Shown here: positions 31,761-41,141 of the stretch, piece after piece
Layout of the letters: the number at the start of each line of letters is the position of its first letter
Numbering within the stretch: the stretch's first letter is position 1
Assembly (NCBI GenBank): GCA_003550345.1
Contig: PUJZ01000032.1
Span: forward strand, 1-43,189
DNA from: Methanomassiliicoccaceae archaeon
GTDB lineage: Archaea; Thermoplasmatota; Thermoplasmata; Methanomassiliicoccales; Methanomethylophilaceae
Direction of reading: 5' to 3'
Length of the DNA: 43,189 nucleotides
The notes under the pieces: model-generated
Told to the model about the DNA's origin: nothing
What the model saw: the letters and a program-made list of their open reading frames with translations, nothing else
The model's database searches: none
Translations under genes and position numbers: made by a program

Positions 31761-33293
31761 ATGAAGATCAAGGTCAACGGCACGGAGAGGGAGTTCCCCG
31801 AGGGCAGCACGCTGCGCGACGTGCTGGAAGGGGAGCCCCATCGTCCCGGCGCCGCCGTCTCGGTGCTGATCTCGACCGAGCTCGCCGAGCAGAGGACCGA
31901 TGAGTACGAGATAGTCTTCGAGAGGGGGACGATGCGCATCAGGGTCGACGACTCGCCCGACGCCGAGATATGGCGCGGGCTCTTCGAATCGCTGCTGGGC
32001 AACAATGTGCGCTGGAACACCTCCAAGGTGATGGCATTGGGCTCGTTCCCCACCGAGATCCCCGTGGACAAGGGCCTGCACATGCGCCGCCGCTACGACG
32101 TCTTCTTCTCATTGGGCGGCTTCGACAGCAGCACCACCTATCTGATGTTCAGCAAGCACGACCACCGCGGACGCTACGGCGCCGGCGGCGGCAGGGTGGG
32201 CAAGGTCACCCGGGGGAGGCATCTGCTCGACGAGGTCCGCGAAGGGGAGGGCGTCAAGGAGATACGCCCCGTCGTCCAGGAGACATCCAGCGACAACGCC
32301 GAGATCACCGTCGACTTGGACATGGAGCTCGAGTCGGGCATGGCCGTGGAGAGCCACATCACCCTGGACCTGGAGACCGGGTCGCCGATGGCCGCCGAGC
32401 ATCTGCTGGTCACCTTGCGCGAGGGCGTGCTCAACGTCAACGACAGCACCGAGTCCTACCTCTCCTGCTCGGAGAACCTCAGCAAGGGCATCGAGCCCGG
32501 CGTCACCGGCGTCCGTCAGGAGATGGACGTCACCGTGAGGACCGCGGGCCGCGGAGCGGGGAGGATATACCTCTACAAGAGGAGGAGGCAGCATTCCGAC
32601 CAGCACACGAAGGTCGGGAAGGTGGTCCAGGGGACCACGCTCCTGAGGATGGCGGAGAAGGGCCATAAGCTCACCGTCCTCACCCGTCCGGAGAGGGTGC
32701 TCTCAGTGGGCATGACGCAGTCAGAGGGCGAGGCGTTCCTCTCCGAACGTGGGGTGGGGCAGGATCGCCAGGGCGAGCTGGGCGATGACGCGGTCATCGT
32801 CGACCAGGACCCGGAGATGACCATAGAGGCCTTGGAAGGGGGGAAGGTCGTAACCGTCGGCGCCCGGCCGGAGGACATATTCAAATTGCGGCTGGACAGG
32901 GAGAACGCCGCCCGCACCGTCCGCTATCTGGAGCGGGTGACCGGCCTCGACCACAAGCCGGTGGGCGCGCTGCAGGTCCATTTCACATTCAAAGGGCTGC
33001 CCATGGTGACCTTCGAGGGGGACAACGACAGGGGGAAGTCGCTCTACCCCGAGAACGAGTTCGACCGCTGCGAACGGGGGCAGATCGGGATAACGAACCA
33101 GGTGCGCCCCCACGCCGGACTCATCGGGATCAGGCTGGAGGGGAGCGATGACTACGGGCCCACCGGCGAAGAGCCCTACGGGACCAACATAGTAGGCAGG
33201 TTCAGCGACGACATCGACCGCCTCATGGACGGCCTCAAGGAGGGCCAGATCGTTTACGTTAAGGAGGAGAGCAACGATGAAGAGGGAGACTAG
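31761..33293 (+). CDS. mmp3: Methanogenesis marker protein 3
   Basis: This 510-residue protein matches methanogenesis marker 3. The N-terminus has a ubiquitin- or ThiS-like fold (IKVNGTEREFPEGSTLRDVLEG). Several internal segments resemble peptidyl-prolyl isomerase folds, which have been noted for the family, for example YGAGGGRVGKVTRGRHLLDE and FTFKGLPMVTFEGDNDRG. Marker proteins 3, 6, 7 and 17 have been linked to the McrC activation complex. It starts 18 bp after mcrC, ends with TAG, and overlaps mmp6 by 17 bp. Confidence 0.93.
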   Translation: MKIKVNGTEREFPEGSTLRDVLEGEPHRPGAAVSVLISTELAEQRTDEYEIVFERGTMRIRVDDSPDAEIWRGLFESLLGNNVRWNTSKVMALGSFPTEIPVDKGLHMRRRYDVFFSLGGFDSSTTYLMFSKHDHRGRYGAGGGRVGKVTRGRHLLDEVREGEGVKEIRPVVQETSSDNAEITVDLDMELESGMAVESHITLDLETGSPMAAEHLLVTLREGVLNVNDSTESYLSCSENLSKGIEPGVTGVRQEMDVTVRTAGRGAGRIYLYKRRRQHSDQHTKVGKVVQGTTLLRMAEKGHKLTVLTRPERVLSVGMTQSEGEAFLSERGVGQDRQGELGDDAVIVDQDPEMTIEALEGGKVVTVGARPEDIFKLRLDRENAARTVRYLERVTGLDHKPVGALQVHFTFKGLPMVTFEGDNDRGKSLYPENEFDRCERGQIGITNQVRPHAGLIGIRLEGSDDYGPTGEEPYGTNIVGRFSDDIDRLMDGLKEGQIVYVKEESNDEEGD

Positions 33294-33696
33294 GCTGATT
33301 GTCATTTCCCCGCTTTCGGAGATAACGCCCGACCAGATAACCCGGGCGGTCTATGCGATGGGCCATGAGGTCACCGTCAAGGAGACCTGCTACGGGGCGG
33401 TGCTGGAAGGGACTCCGGAGACGGTCAAGGAGGTCATGGAGGACCTCAAGAAGCTGGACCCGTTGGGGATATACTCGAAGATAAGGGGCTTCCCCCTGGG
33501 GGACCCGAAGCGCTGCCGCGCTCAGCACGGCTCCCGCCCCGGCTTCTCCCAGCTGCAGAGGGAGTGGCAGGACCTGGCCCTGGTGGAGAAGGGGCTTGAA
33601 TGCGCCCTGCGGGGCGAGAAGGCCGAGGAGCAGGAGGACCGGGCCCGGATGCCGGTCAAGGAGCTGCAGAGATTCTGCGAGGAGGTGAGTGATTGA
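33277..33696 (+). CDS. mmp6: Methanogenesis marker protein 6
   Basis: This 139-residue protein matches methanogenesis marker 6. The family segments are RLIVISPLSEITPDQITRAVYAMG and the mid-protein IRGFPLGDPKRCRAQHGSRPG. Its length and position between mmp3 and mmp5 are as in other methanogens. It probably belongs to the MCR activation complex. The start lies inside the mmp3 reading frame (17-bp overlap) and its TGA overlaps the mmp5 TTG start, so translation is coupled. Confidence 0.9.
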   Translation: MKRETRLIVISPLSEITPDQITRAVYAMGHEVTVKETCYGAVLEGTPETVKEVMEDLKKLDPLGIYSKIRGFPLGDPKRCRAQHGSRPGFSQLQREWQDLALVEKGLECALRGEKAEEQEDRARMPVKELQRFCEEVSD

Positions 33697-34127
33697 AAAT
33701 ATTCATCGATCCCCCGAACAGCCTGATACTGTTCGATCTGGTGGAGCGCTTCGGGCACGAGCCCTTGAGCGTGATGGCGACCATACAGGAGAGGGTGGAC
33801 AACCTGGAGATCGACATGCCCCCCATGAACGTCAGCCTCGATGACGTCAAGAAGGGCCTCGACTACGCGGGCATAGAGGTGCCATCCGGCATACGTGGCC
33901 GCCTGGCTGTGTGGGGGCCGCTGATCGACGAGGCCGAGGCGGCGATAATAATGGAGGACGCCCCCTACAGCTTCGGCTGCGTGGGATGCCACCGCACCAA
34001 CCTCTTGGTGGAGTACCTGGTGCGCAAGCGCGGCATACCCACCTTGGAGATAGACTATCCTCACGACGAGGAGGAGGCCCGCAACATGGTCATCAAGGTG
34101 AAGGAGTTCCTGGAGGGGCTGCAATGA
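33693..34127 (+). CDS. mmp5: Methanogenesis marker protein 5
   Basis: This 144-residue protein matches methanogenesis marker 5. It has a [24 protein letters not shown] start and a C-terminal [11 protein letters not shown] motif (C-x2-C near residues 94-97) suggesting metal or cluster binding. The start is TTG 33693, preceded by GGAGGTGA (33681-33688) 4 nt upstream, and the end overlaps the mmp15 ATG (ATGA). Its molecular role is not established; the operon position links it to MCR activation or F430 handling. Confidence 0.9.
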   Translation: MKIFIDPPNSLILFDLVERFGHEPLSVMATIQERVDNLEIDMPPMNVSLDDVKKGLDYAGIEVPSGIRGRLAVWGPLIDEAEAAIIMEDAPYSFGCVGCHRTNLLVEYLVRKRGIPTLEIDYPHDEEEARNMVIKVKEFLEGLQ

Positions 34128-35350
34128 TAAAGATAGCCCAGCTGTCCTGCGGCACCGAGTACAGCGGCGTTCAGTACGAGATAGAGAAGGCCGCCCGCGC
34201 GGTGGGGGCCAAGATGGTGCATCCGGACGTGGAGACCTCGGAGATCGACCGCTCCATCCGCGACTTCGGATTCAACCCGGTGTCGGCGCAGCTCAAGCTG
34301 ATGATCGCCCGCGCCATCCACCTCGCCGAGGGGCGCTACGACGCCGACGCGGTCTTCATCGCCACCTGCTTCCGCTGCGCCGAGGGCGCGCTGGTGAGGA
34401 ACGAGCTGCGCAGGTACATCCAGCAGCACACCGACCTGCCGGTGGTCACATACTCATTCACCGAGAGGATGAAGGCCAACCAGCTGCTGACGAGGATGGA
34501 GGCCCTGGTGACGATCGTGTCGCGCAAGGAGCTCCTCGCCCGGGAGAGGCAGATAGGCATCACCGCCGGCATCGATTCCGGCTCCACCACCACCAAGTCG
34601 GTGGTGATGGTCGACAACAAGATCGTCGGCAAGTCCTGGGGCCCCTCAGGGGAGGTGCTGGAATCAGCGGAGAGCACCCTGAACGATGCCCTGGAGCAGG
34701 CCGGGCTCAAACTCTCCGACCTGGAGGCCATCGGCACCACCGGCTACGGGCGCTACACCATCGGCAAGAAGATGAACGCCAAGCTGGTGCAGGAGGAGCT
34801 GACCACCAACTCCAAGGGCGCTGTCTGGCTCGCTGAGCGGCAGCGGGGCGAGGCGACGATACTGGACATCGGCGGCATGGACAACAAGGCCATAACCGTG
34901 CGCGACGGGATACCGGACAACTTCACCATGGGCGGCATCTGCGCCGGCGCCTCCGGCCGCTTCCTGGAGATAGTCTCCCGCCGCCTGAAGGTGGAGGTGA
35001 CCGAGCTCGGCGCCCTGGCCGACGAGGGGGACTGGCGGGCGATCAACATGAACTCCTACTGCTCGGTCTTCGGCATCCAGGACCTGGTGACATCCCTCGC
35101 CGAGGGGCACACCCGCGCCGACGTGGCCGCCGCCGCCTGCCACAGCGTCGCCGAGCAGATATACGAGCAGCAGCTGCAGGAGATCGATGTCCGCGACCCG
35201 GTCATCCAGGTGGGGGGGACGTCGCTGATATCCGGCATGGTCAACGCTGTGGGCGAGATACTGGGCAAGGCGCCCATCGTGCCCCCCGACTCGCAGTTCA
35301 TCGGCGCGGTGGGGGGAGCGCTGCTCTCCTCGGGCTTCCTTGAGGGCTGA
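34124..35350 (+). CDS. mmp15: Methanogenesis marker protein 15, ASKHA-type ATPase
   Basis: This 408-residue protein matches methanogenesis marker 15. From about residue 145 it is an ASKHA ATPase like the activators of benzoyl-CoA reductase and 2-hydroxyacyl-CoA dehydratase: [17 protein letters not shown] (phosphate 1), [13 protein letters not shown] (phosphate 2), [13 protein letters not shown] and late GGTSLISG. The cysteines of GGICAG and NSYCSVFG match those that bridge a 4Fe-4S cluster in such activators. The first 140 residues are specific to the family ([20 protein letters not shown]). An ATP-driven electron transfer role in MCR activation is inferred. Confidence 0.92.
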   Translation: MIKIAQLSCGTEYSGVQYEIEKAARAVGAKMVHPDVETSEIDRSIRDFGFNPVSAQLKLMIARAIHLAEGRYDADAVFIATCFRCAEGALVRNELRRYIQQHTDLPVVTYSFTERMKANQLLTRMEALVTIVSRKELLARERQIGITAGIDSGSTTTKSVVMVDNKIVGKSWGPSGEVLESAESTLNDALEQAGLKLSDLEAIGTTGYGRYTIGKKMNAKLVQEELTTNSKGAVWLAERQRGEATILDIGGMDNKAITVRDGIPDNFTMGGICAGASGRFLEIVSRRLKVEVTELGALADEGDWRAINMNSYCSVFGIQDLVTSLAEGHTRADVAAAACHSVAEQIYEQQLQEIDVRDPVIQVGGTSLISGMVNAVGEILGKAPIVPPDSQFIGAVGGALLSSGFLEG

Positions 35351-35352
35351 GC

Positions 35353-35919
35353 ATGAAGCTGACGGTGATGGGGACGGACGACTACGGCACTGAGGCCTAC
35401 GAGGAGCTGTTCCGCCGCATACTGGCGGACATGGGCAAATCGCGGGCCATAGACGAGGCCCGCATGGTGCTGCGTCCGGAGGACCCCGCCTTCATATACT
35501 CGGTGAGGCTCCGCAGCCGCCCCGAGAGGCTGACGATGAGCGACGTGGCGGAGGTCAAGGAGGAGGGCGGGCAGGTCCAGCTGCGCATCTCCGACGAGCG
35601 CTACGCCCCATCGATACTGAGCAGGCTCTGGTCGACCTACGGCAGGGACAGCGTTGACCAGAGGACCAGGTTCGAGATGACCATAAAGGGGGCGAAGGTC
35701 GATGAGCTGAAGAGGATGGAGGTGGTCTCCGGCCAGAAGGTGCGCAACGAGATGATCGACGCCCTGTGGCGGACCCTGCCGGAGGGGATGAAGTCCCGCT
35801 ATCACCTGAGCGGCCCCCGCACCGTCACCATACTGGCGTCGGAGAACATACTCCGCCCCGAGCTGAAGGAGGAGGCCGCCGTGCTGCACAAGGAGATGGA
35901 GGGCGAGGGCGATGTATGA
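35353..35919 (+). CDS. mmp17: Methanogenesis marker protein 17
   Basis: This 188-residue protein matches methanogenesis marker 17. The start is KLTVMGTDDYGTEAYEELFRRI, followed by family segments RISDERYAPSILSRLWSTYG by comparison and a late GPRTVTILASENILRPE. It is a reported partner of McrC in the MCR activation complex. It starts 2 bp after mmp15 and overlaps mmp7 by 8 bp, so the three are co-translated. Confidence 0.9.
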   Translation: MKLTVMGTDDYGTEAYEELFRRILADMGKSRAIDEARMVLRPEDPAFIYSVRLRSRPERLTMSDVAEVKEEGGQVQLRISDERYAPSILSRLWSTYGRDSVDQRTRFEMTIKGAKVDELKRMEVVSGQKVRNEMIDALWRTLPEGMKSRYHLSGPRTVTILASENILRPELKEEAAVLHKEMEGEGDV

Positions 35920-36835
35920 GGTGATGATGTTCGACGGCGGCGTCTACCGCCACGATGAGATGGTAGACCTGGTGGAGGACATAGGAGGCGTGGTGGTGCA
36001 GAAGAGCCAGATGGCGCAGACCATGCTCATAACCATGGCGGTGCCCGCCGAGGACTCCCCGGCGGTGAAGGAACTCGCCCGCGAGCTGGGCGGGGAGATC
36101 AAGTCGGTGCCGTTGGCCGGCACCGAGATCGCCGTGGTGGGGCCCACGCTGGGGAGGCACCACATGCCCCATCCCATCTGCGACATCGCCGAGCAGCTCC
36201 GCCAGTACGGGGCGATAACCGTGGTCATGGGCCTGGCCCGCGGCCGCGGCAAGGAGACCTCCCAGATATCAGCCGACGAGAAGGCCATCATCAACGAGTA
36301 CGACGCCGCCATATTCGTGCTGGGCAATTTCAAGAAATGCGTGGAGGAGAAGAAGCACCTCTTCGACGACATCACCGTGCCGGTGATACTGGTGTCCGGA
36401 CCTATGCCCGAGGGGCTGGACGAGGACTGCGAGGGCATCGTCTGCGGCGTGGGCCGCAAGTCGGAGAGGATGCGCCGCGCCGAGGAGATCGAAAAGCTGG
36501 TGGAGATAGCCGACATGACCGCGGACATCATCAGGGAGCGGCGCATCGAGCTGGAGGAGGACCCGCTCTTCGTGCACCCCGCGGAGGTGAAGCAGCGCCT
36601 GGAGGAGATGGAGGCGGTGCAGGAGAGCCTGCGCCCGGCGCCGGTGGTCCTCCACCTGGACGGCATCAGGGTGAAGATACCCTATCATGAGAACCGCGAG
36701 GAGCTCGAGGGCCTGGAGGTATTCGGACGCACCCTGGGGGAGGTGGCCCGCATAACCCCGTCGCGCATCAGCGAGAGCAGCACCATCATCAGGATCATGA
36801 CCCGCTCCGAGGTCGAATACCGCGACTCCCCATGA
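35912..36835 (+). CDS. mmp7: Methanogenesis marker protein 7
   Basis: This 307-residue protein matches methanogenesis marker 7. Recognisable family parts are VMMFDGGVYRHDEMVDLVED, GPTLGRHHMPHPICDIAEQLR near residues 78-98 and FVLGNFKKCVEEKKHLF near 133-149. Cysteines at PICD, KKCVE, DCEG and VCGVG could bind metal clusters; marker 7 is a reported member of the McrC complex. It overlaps mmp17 by 8 bp and its TGA overlaps the next ATG. Confidence 0.92.
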   Translation: MYEVMMFDGGVYRHDEMVDLVEDIGGVVVQKSQMAQTMLITMAVPAEDSPAVKELARELGGEIKSVPLAGTEIAVVGPTLGRHHMPHPICDIAEQLRQYGAITVVMGLARGRGKETSQISADEKAIINEYDAAIFVLGNFKKCVEEKKHLFDDITVPVILVSGPMPEGLDEDCEGIVCGVGRKSERMRRAEEIEKLVEIADMTADIIRERRIELEEDPLFVHPAEVKQRLEEMEAVQESLRPAPVVLHLDGIRVKIPYHENREELEGLEVFGRTLGEVARITPSRISESSTIIRIMTRSEVEYRDSP

Positions 36836-37335
36836 GCGCCACGCCGGGAAGCTACATCCTGCTGCTGCGCCTCGGCGACGATGCGGAGGCCGAGGTGGGG
36901 TCGCTGGGGCGCTTGCGCTTCAGTTCCGGCTGGTACGCTTACACGGGCAGCGCCCGCAACGGCCTCGAGGCACGGGTGGGCAGGCACTTCTCCAAGGCCA
37001 AGGCCATGCGCTGGCACATTGACCGCCTCAGCGCCCTGAGCGCGGAATCCCTGGCCCTCGCCTTCCTCGGAGAGAGTCCGACAGAGTGCTCCCTCGCCGC
37101 CCGCCTCATCGATGCCGGCGCGGAGCCGGCGCACAAGGGCTTCGGCAGCTCCGACTGCCGCTGCGGCACCCATCTCTTCCGCCTTGACGGCGGGGCGCTG
37201 AGAAAGGCGCTCGGCCTCCCCTGCGACGGCGTCATGCGCCCCCCGTCTTGCGGCGGAGGGGGGGCCGCTAGGCCTTCGATAGCGGCCGCGGGAAAGGCGG
37301 AGAAGGGCCGTCCCCGGAACGGGGAAATAGGATAG
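36832..37335 (+). CDS. DUF123 (GIY-YIG-like) protein
   Basis: This 167-residue protein matches DUF123, a GIY-YIG nuclease-related fold: GSYILLLRLG, WYAYTGSARNGLEARVGRH and RWHIDRLSA, then SSDCRCGTHLF. In other archaea DUF123 occurs alone or fused to endonuclease III. It overlaps mmp7 by 4 bp and so is the last gene of the activation operon, although a role in MCR activation is not evident. The tail after residue 135 is low-complexity (GGGGAARPSIAAAGKAEKG) and ends with TAG. Confidence 0.8.
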   Translation: MSATPGSYILLLRLGDDAEAEVGSLGRLRFSSGWYAYTGSARNGLEARVGRHFSKAKAMRWHIDRLSALSAESLALAFLGESPTECSLAARLIDAGAEPAHKGFGSSDCRCGTHLFRLDGGALRKALGLPCDGVMRPPSCGGGGAARPSIAAAGKAEKGRPRNGEIG

Positions 37336-37350
37336 CCAGATTCCCAAAGC

Positions 37351-37415
37351 CTTAATATACGGTGAACTGATTTACTGGAAGTTTCGTAATCTCGTTTACA
37401 AGGAGGACATTCCAG
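37351..37415 (+). promoter_or_regulatory. Promoter and leader of the GlcD-like gene
   Basis: TTAATATAC (37352-37360) is a TATA-like box; transcription would start near 37384 and give a leader of about 32 nt. GGAGG (37402-37406) lies 9 nt before the ATG. Unlike most housekeeping genes here, this gene therefore has a real Shine-Dalgarno leader. Confidence 0.5.
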
Positions 37416-39011
37416 ATGAAAGTGAAAGGGGGAGACAACCTATCCCGTGCCGTTACACCCGAATTGATTTCCCGTCTCGAGGAAGCGATCGGTAAGGAGA
37501 ACGTGAACACCAGCGAAATGGAGAGGCTTCTCTACAGCCACGACCTCGCTCCGCTGCCGAAGGAGACGAGCATAGCCTTCAAGAACATACCCGATGTGGT
37601 GGTGAGGCCGCAGAGCGTCAAGGAACTCTCCAAGGTGGTCATGATCGCCCACAAGTACGGTGTGGCCATAACCCCGCGCGGCGCCTCCACCTGGGGCCTG
37701 GGCGGCTCCATGCCGGTCTTCGGGGGCATACTCATCGACCTGTCCTCCGGGCTCAACGAGATAATCGAGATCAACGAGAGGGACATGTACGTGAAGGTGG
37801 GCTCCGGCTGCACCTGGAAGAACGTGCTGGAGGCCTGCGCCAAGAAGGGCCTGCTGCTGGGATGCTACCCCAGCAGCTTCCCCAGCGCCACCGTGGGGGG
37901 CTGGGTGTCCACTGGCGGCATCGGCATCGGCGGCTTCAAGTACGGCTCCGCCAAGGACAGCATCCGCAACATGGAGGTGGTGCTCGCCGACGGCAGCGTC
38001 ATCGAGACCGGCTACGACGCGCTCGCCGACAACATGGCCGGATACAACCTCAACCAGCTGTTCACCGGCGCCGAGGGGACGCTCGGCGTGGTGGGCACCG
38101 TCACCCTCAAGCTGCACCCCATGGGCATGGTGAAGCCCCTGGCCTATGATTTCGACAGGCTCGCCCAGATCGGCGGGCCCATCAACGAGATCGTCAAGCA
38201 CCCCAGCGTCGAGCCCCTGCACATAGCCTGGTCCGACGAGCTGCACTTCGAGAACCAGCGCAAGGCAGGCCTGCACGCGCCGGACGTGAAGAACCTGATG
38301 CTCGTCACCCTGCAGGGCTCGGAGGAGTTCATCGAGATGGAGGAGGGCATCATCGACTCCATCGTCGAGGCCGCCGGCGGCCGCAAGGTGAGCTACGAGA
38401 TCGCCTCCCATGAGTGGGACGAGCGCTGCTACGAATTCCGCGCCCGCAAGGTGGGCGTGGGCTCCATCCCCGCCGAGGTGGTGGTGCCGGTCGCCGACTG
38501 GTCCGACTTCGCCGAGGAGTGCTACAAGGGATTCAAGGACCTGAAGATGGACGCCGGCGGCATCATCGGGATGATAGCCGACCGCAGCACCGCCATGTTC
38601 ATGCCCTACTATTTCATGGACAACGAGACGGTCGTGGGGATGACCGGATTCGCCTACAACAGCTACATGGGCGACGTGGCCGCCAAGTACGGCGGCCGCG
38701 CCCTGGGCCTGGGTGTCTTCTTCGCCGCCAACCTGCCCAAGGTCAGGGGCCGCGGCGCCCACGACCTGATGAAGGACATCAAGACCTGCATGGACCCCCG
38801 CGACGTCATGAACCCCGGCCACCTGGTGCACGGCAAGACCCGCTTCGGCATCGAGCTGGGGAAGAACATGATGGGCGTGGCCTTCAAGCTGATGGAGACG
38901 GTGAAGAAGTACTCCCCCCAGGACAAGACCTTCGACCGCAACATCGCCCGCTTCGAGTTCGACGATATCGAGCACAACAAGGAGAAGACACGCCAGGTGA
39001 AGCTGGAGTGA
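37416..39011 (+). CDS. GlcD-like FAD-binding oxidoreductase
   Basis: This 531-residue flavoprotein belongs to the GlcD / D-lactate dehydrogenase group (FAD-binding type 4 plus FAD oxidase C-terminal domain). The FAD domain shows VVRPQSVKELSKVV, ITPRGASTWGLGGS (near residues 85-98) and PSATVGGWVSTGGIG (near 158-172). The C-terminal domain ends with RDVMNPGHLVHGK. No 4Fe-4S motif is present, so a separate iron-sulfur partner such as HdrD would be needed; none is adjacent. Substrates for archaeal members are uncertain (glycolate, lactate or an electron carrier). The next, convergent gene encodes a possible phosphoglycolate phosphatase, which may or may not be meaningful. Confidence 0.85.
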   Translation: MKVKGGDNLSRAVTPELISRLEEAIGKENVNTSEMERLLYSHDLAPLPKETSIAFKNIPDVVVRPQSVKELSKVVMIAHKYGVAITPRGASTWGLGGSMPVFGGILIDLSSGLNEIIEINERDMYVKVGSGCTWKNVLEACAKKGLLLGCYPSSFPSATVGGWVSTGGIGIGGFKYGSAKDSIRNMEVVLADGSVIETGYDALADNMAGYNLNQLFTGAEGTLGVVGTVTLKLHPMGMVKPLAYDFDRLAQIGGPINEIVKHPSVEPLHIAWSDELHFENQRKAGLHAPDVKNLMLVTLQGSEEFIEMEEGIIDSIVEAAGGRKVSYEIASHEWDERCYEFRARKVGVGSIPAEVVVPVADWSDFAEECYKGFKDLKMDAGGIIGMIADRSTAMFMPYYFMDNETVVGMTGFAYNSYMGDVAAKYGGRALGLGVFFAANLPKVRGRGAHDLMKDIKTCMDPRDVMNPGHLVHGKTRFGIELGKNMMGVAFKLMETVKKYSPQDKTFDRNIARFEFDDIEHNKEKTRQVKLE

Positions 39012-39047
39012 GCTTCCGGTCCAAACCGCTTCCCTCACCCTTTCAAT

Positions 39048-39740
39048 TCAATCGCGATCGAGCATCCCGATGATGTCCGCCACCGAGTCCAGGACGGGGA
39101 TGTCCTCCCCTGTCCTCCCCCAGTCCTCACGGTCGTAGGTGCCGGTGAGCACGGCCACGAAGCCAGATCCAGCGTCCCGGGCGCAGAGCAGGTCATAGGA
39201 GTGATCGCCGACGTAAAGGATGTCCCCGGTGCTGACACCCAGGCCTGCGGCGACATGCTCCATCGCCCGCGGCGACGGCTTCGCCTCGCTCTCGTGATGG
39301 TCGTCGCGGCAGACGAGCACGTCCAGGTAGGGCATGGCCCCGCTGCGCTCCAGCACATACTCCGCGTACTCGCGGCTGCCGCGGGTGAGCACGCCGAGGC
39401 CGTAGCCGGAATCCTTGAGCAGCGCCATGAGCTCCAGCGCGCCCATTATCGGCCGGGCCTCGTCGGCGTTCTCCATCTCCAGCTCCTTGGCGCGCCCGTT
39501 GATCCGGCCCTCGATGGCGTAGAGCTCCTCCTTTTGGCCTCGGGAGATCAGGTAGCGGACGCCGCTCTCGATGTTGAACTTGGTGGAGCCGCTCTCGTCG
39601 AGCACGGCCTCCGGCACGCCTATGGCGCGCATCTCAGCGTAGACGAGCTTGGTCAGGCGGCGGTAGTCGATGCGGGTGTCCAGCAACGTGCCGTCCATGT
39701 CGAAGACGACCGCCTTGTAGCGCTGAAGGTCCAAGGCCAT
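39048..39740 (-). CDS. HAD-superfamily hydrolase (phosphoglycolate phosphatase-like)
   Basis: This 230-residue protein has the four HAD motifs: FDMDGTLLDT (motif I, near residues 14-23), GVLTRGSREYA (motif II), a lysine in EAKPSPRAM (motif III) and YVGDHSYDLLCARDAG (motif IV). The helical cap between motifs I and II is of the phosphoglycolate-phosphatase type. Substrate specificity cannot be read. A TATA-like TTTTATTATCC (39760-39769) lies about 26 nt before the ATG, so the mRNA is probably leaderless. Confidence 0.85.
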   Translation of the reverse strand: MALDLQRYKAVVFDMDGTLLDTRIDYRRLTKLVYAEMRAIGVPEAVLDESGSTKFNIESGVRYLISRGQKEELYAIEGRINGRAKELEMENADEARPIMGALELMALLKDSGYGLGVLTRGSREYAEYVLERSGAMPYLDVLVCRDDHHESEAKPSPRAMEHVAAGLGVSTGDILYVGDHSYDLLCARDAGSGFVAVLTGTYDREDWGRTGEDIPVLDSVADIIGMLDRD

Positions 39741-39791
39741 GCGGGCAGCATAGCGGGAGGATAATAAAAGATTTGGTTAAGGGGTTTGGGC

Positions 39792-41120
39792 TCAGACCTG
39801 CTTCTCTGACCTCTGCATGCTGCCGTTGAGGTAGCGGTCGTAGCCGGCGAGGTCGAGCAGCCCGTGGCCGGAGAGGTTGAAGACGATGGTCTTCTCCTCG
39901 TTGCTCTCCTTGGCCTGCATCGCCAGGTCGATGGCCCCCAGTATGGCGTGGGTGGTCTCGGGCGCGGGGATTATCCCCTCGCTGCGCGCGAACATCATCC
40001 CCGCCTTGAAGGTCTCCGTCTGGTCGTAGGCCACCGCCTGGACGAAGTCCAGGTCGGCGGCGAGGCTGACCATCGGCGCCATGCCGTGGTAGCGGAGGCC
40101 GCCGGCGTGTATGGGGCTGGGCATGAAGTCATGGCCCAGGGTGTGCATCTTCAGCAGCGGCGTCATGCCCGCCGAGTCCCCGTGGTCGTATTCGTAGCTC
40201 CCCTTGGTGATGGAGGGGGTGGCCTTCGGCTCCACGGCGATGAACTTGGTCTCGTTCTTGCCGCGGATGCGCTCCCCTATCATGGGGAAGGTGAAGCCGG
40301 CGAAGTTGGAGCCGCCGCCGACGCAGCCCACCATGTAGTCGGGGGACACATCTATCATGTCCAGCTGCTGCATGGTCTCCTGGCCTATCACCGTCTGGTG
40401 CAGCATCACATGATTGAGCACGCTGCCCAGGGAGTAATTCGTGCTCGGGTCCTGGGCGGCGACCTCGATGGCCTCCGATATCGCTATCCCCAATGAGCCC
40501 GGGGTGTCGGGGGTCTCGGCGAGAACCTTCTTGCCGTACTCGGTCATGGGGCTGGGGGAGGGGTGCACCTTGCCGCCATAGGTCTCCATGACCGTGCGCC
40601 GGTAGGGCTTCTGGTCGAAGCTGATGCGGACCATGAACACCGTGCAGCCGATGTCGAAGATGCTGCAGGCGAGGGAGAGGGCCGATCCCCATTGCCCCGC
40701 CCCCGTCTCGGTGGTGAGGTTGCTGTAGCCGTCCTTCATGTTGTAGTAGGCCTGCGCCAGGGCGGTGTTGGTCTTGTGGCTGCCCACCGGGCTGAGGTCC
40801 TCGCGCTTGAAGTATATCTTGGCGGGGGTCTTGAGGAGCTTCTCCAGCCTCACCGCCCTCTGCAGCGGCGTCGGGCGGTTGATGAGGATGTAGTTCTCCA
40901 TCACCTCATCCGGTATGTCTATGTAGCGCTCCTGGCTCATCTCCTGCCTGATTAATGAGGGCGGGAATATCGCCGCCAGGTCCTCGGGCCCCGCCGGCTC
41001 CTTGGTCATCGGGTTGAGCGGAGGCGGCACCGGCACCGGGAGGTCGGCGGCGAGGTTGTACCATTTCTTGGGGATGTCATCCAATCCAAGGGTGACTCTG
41101 AGGTCCTTCAAGTCGGACAT
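39792..41120 (-). CDS. trpB2: Tryptophan synthase beta subunit, TrpB2 type
   Basis: This 442-residue PLP enzyme is of the TrpB2 class, which makes tryptophan from indole and serine (or acts on phosphoserine). It is longer than TrpB1 and has the TrpB2-type start ([11 protein letters not shown]). The PLP lysine lies in [14 protein letters not shown] near residues 108-121, and the phosphate loop in [13 protein letters not shown] near 270. No trpA is adjacent. ATG 41120 sits about 25 nt after CTATATG (41142-41148, minus-strand CATATAG), so it is preferred to the ATG at 41141. Two dyad sites in the promoter suggest repression. Confidence 0.9.
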   Translation of the reverse strand: MSDLKDLRVTLGLDDIPKKWYNLAADLPVPVPPPLNPMTKEPAGPEDLAAIFPPSLIRQEMSQERYIDIPDEVMENYILINRPTPLQRAVRLEKLLKTPAKIYFKREDLSPVGSHKTNTALAQAYYNMKDGYSNLTTETGAGQWGSALSLACSIFDIGCTVFMVRISFDQKPYRRTVMETYGGKVHPSPSPMTEYGKKVLAETPDTPGSLGIAISEAIEVAAQDPSTNYSLGSVLNHVMLHQTVIGQETMQQLDMIDVSPDYMVGCVGGGSNFAGFTFPMIGERIRGKNETKFIAVEPKATPSITKGSYEYDHGDSAGMTPLLKMHTLGHDFMPSPIHAGGLRYHGMAPMVSLAADLDFVQAVAYDQTETFKAGMMFARSEGIIPAPETTHAILGAIDLAMQAKESNEEKTIVFNLSGHGLLDLAGYDRYLNGSMQRSEKQV

Positions 41121-41141
41121 GCAACTGAGAAAAGTGAGCAT

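Noticed and set aside
37440-39038. A 532-residue open frame opposite the GlcD-like gene
   Set aside because: The plus strand encodes a clear flavoprotein; the antisense translation is histidine- and valine-rich without motifs.
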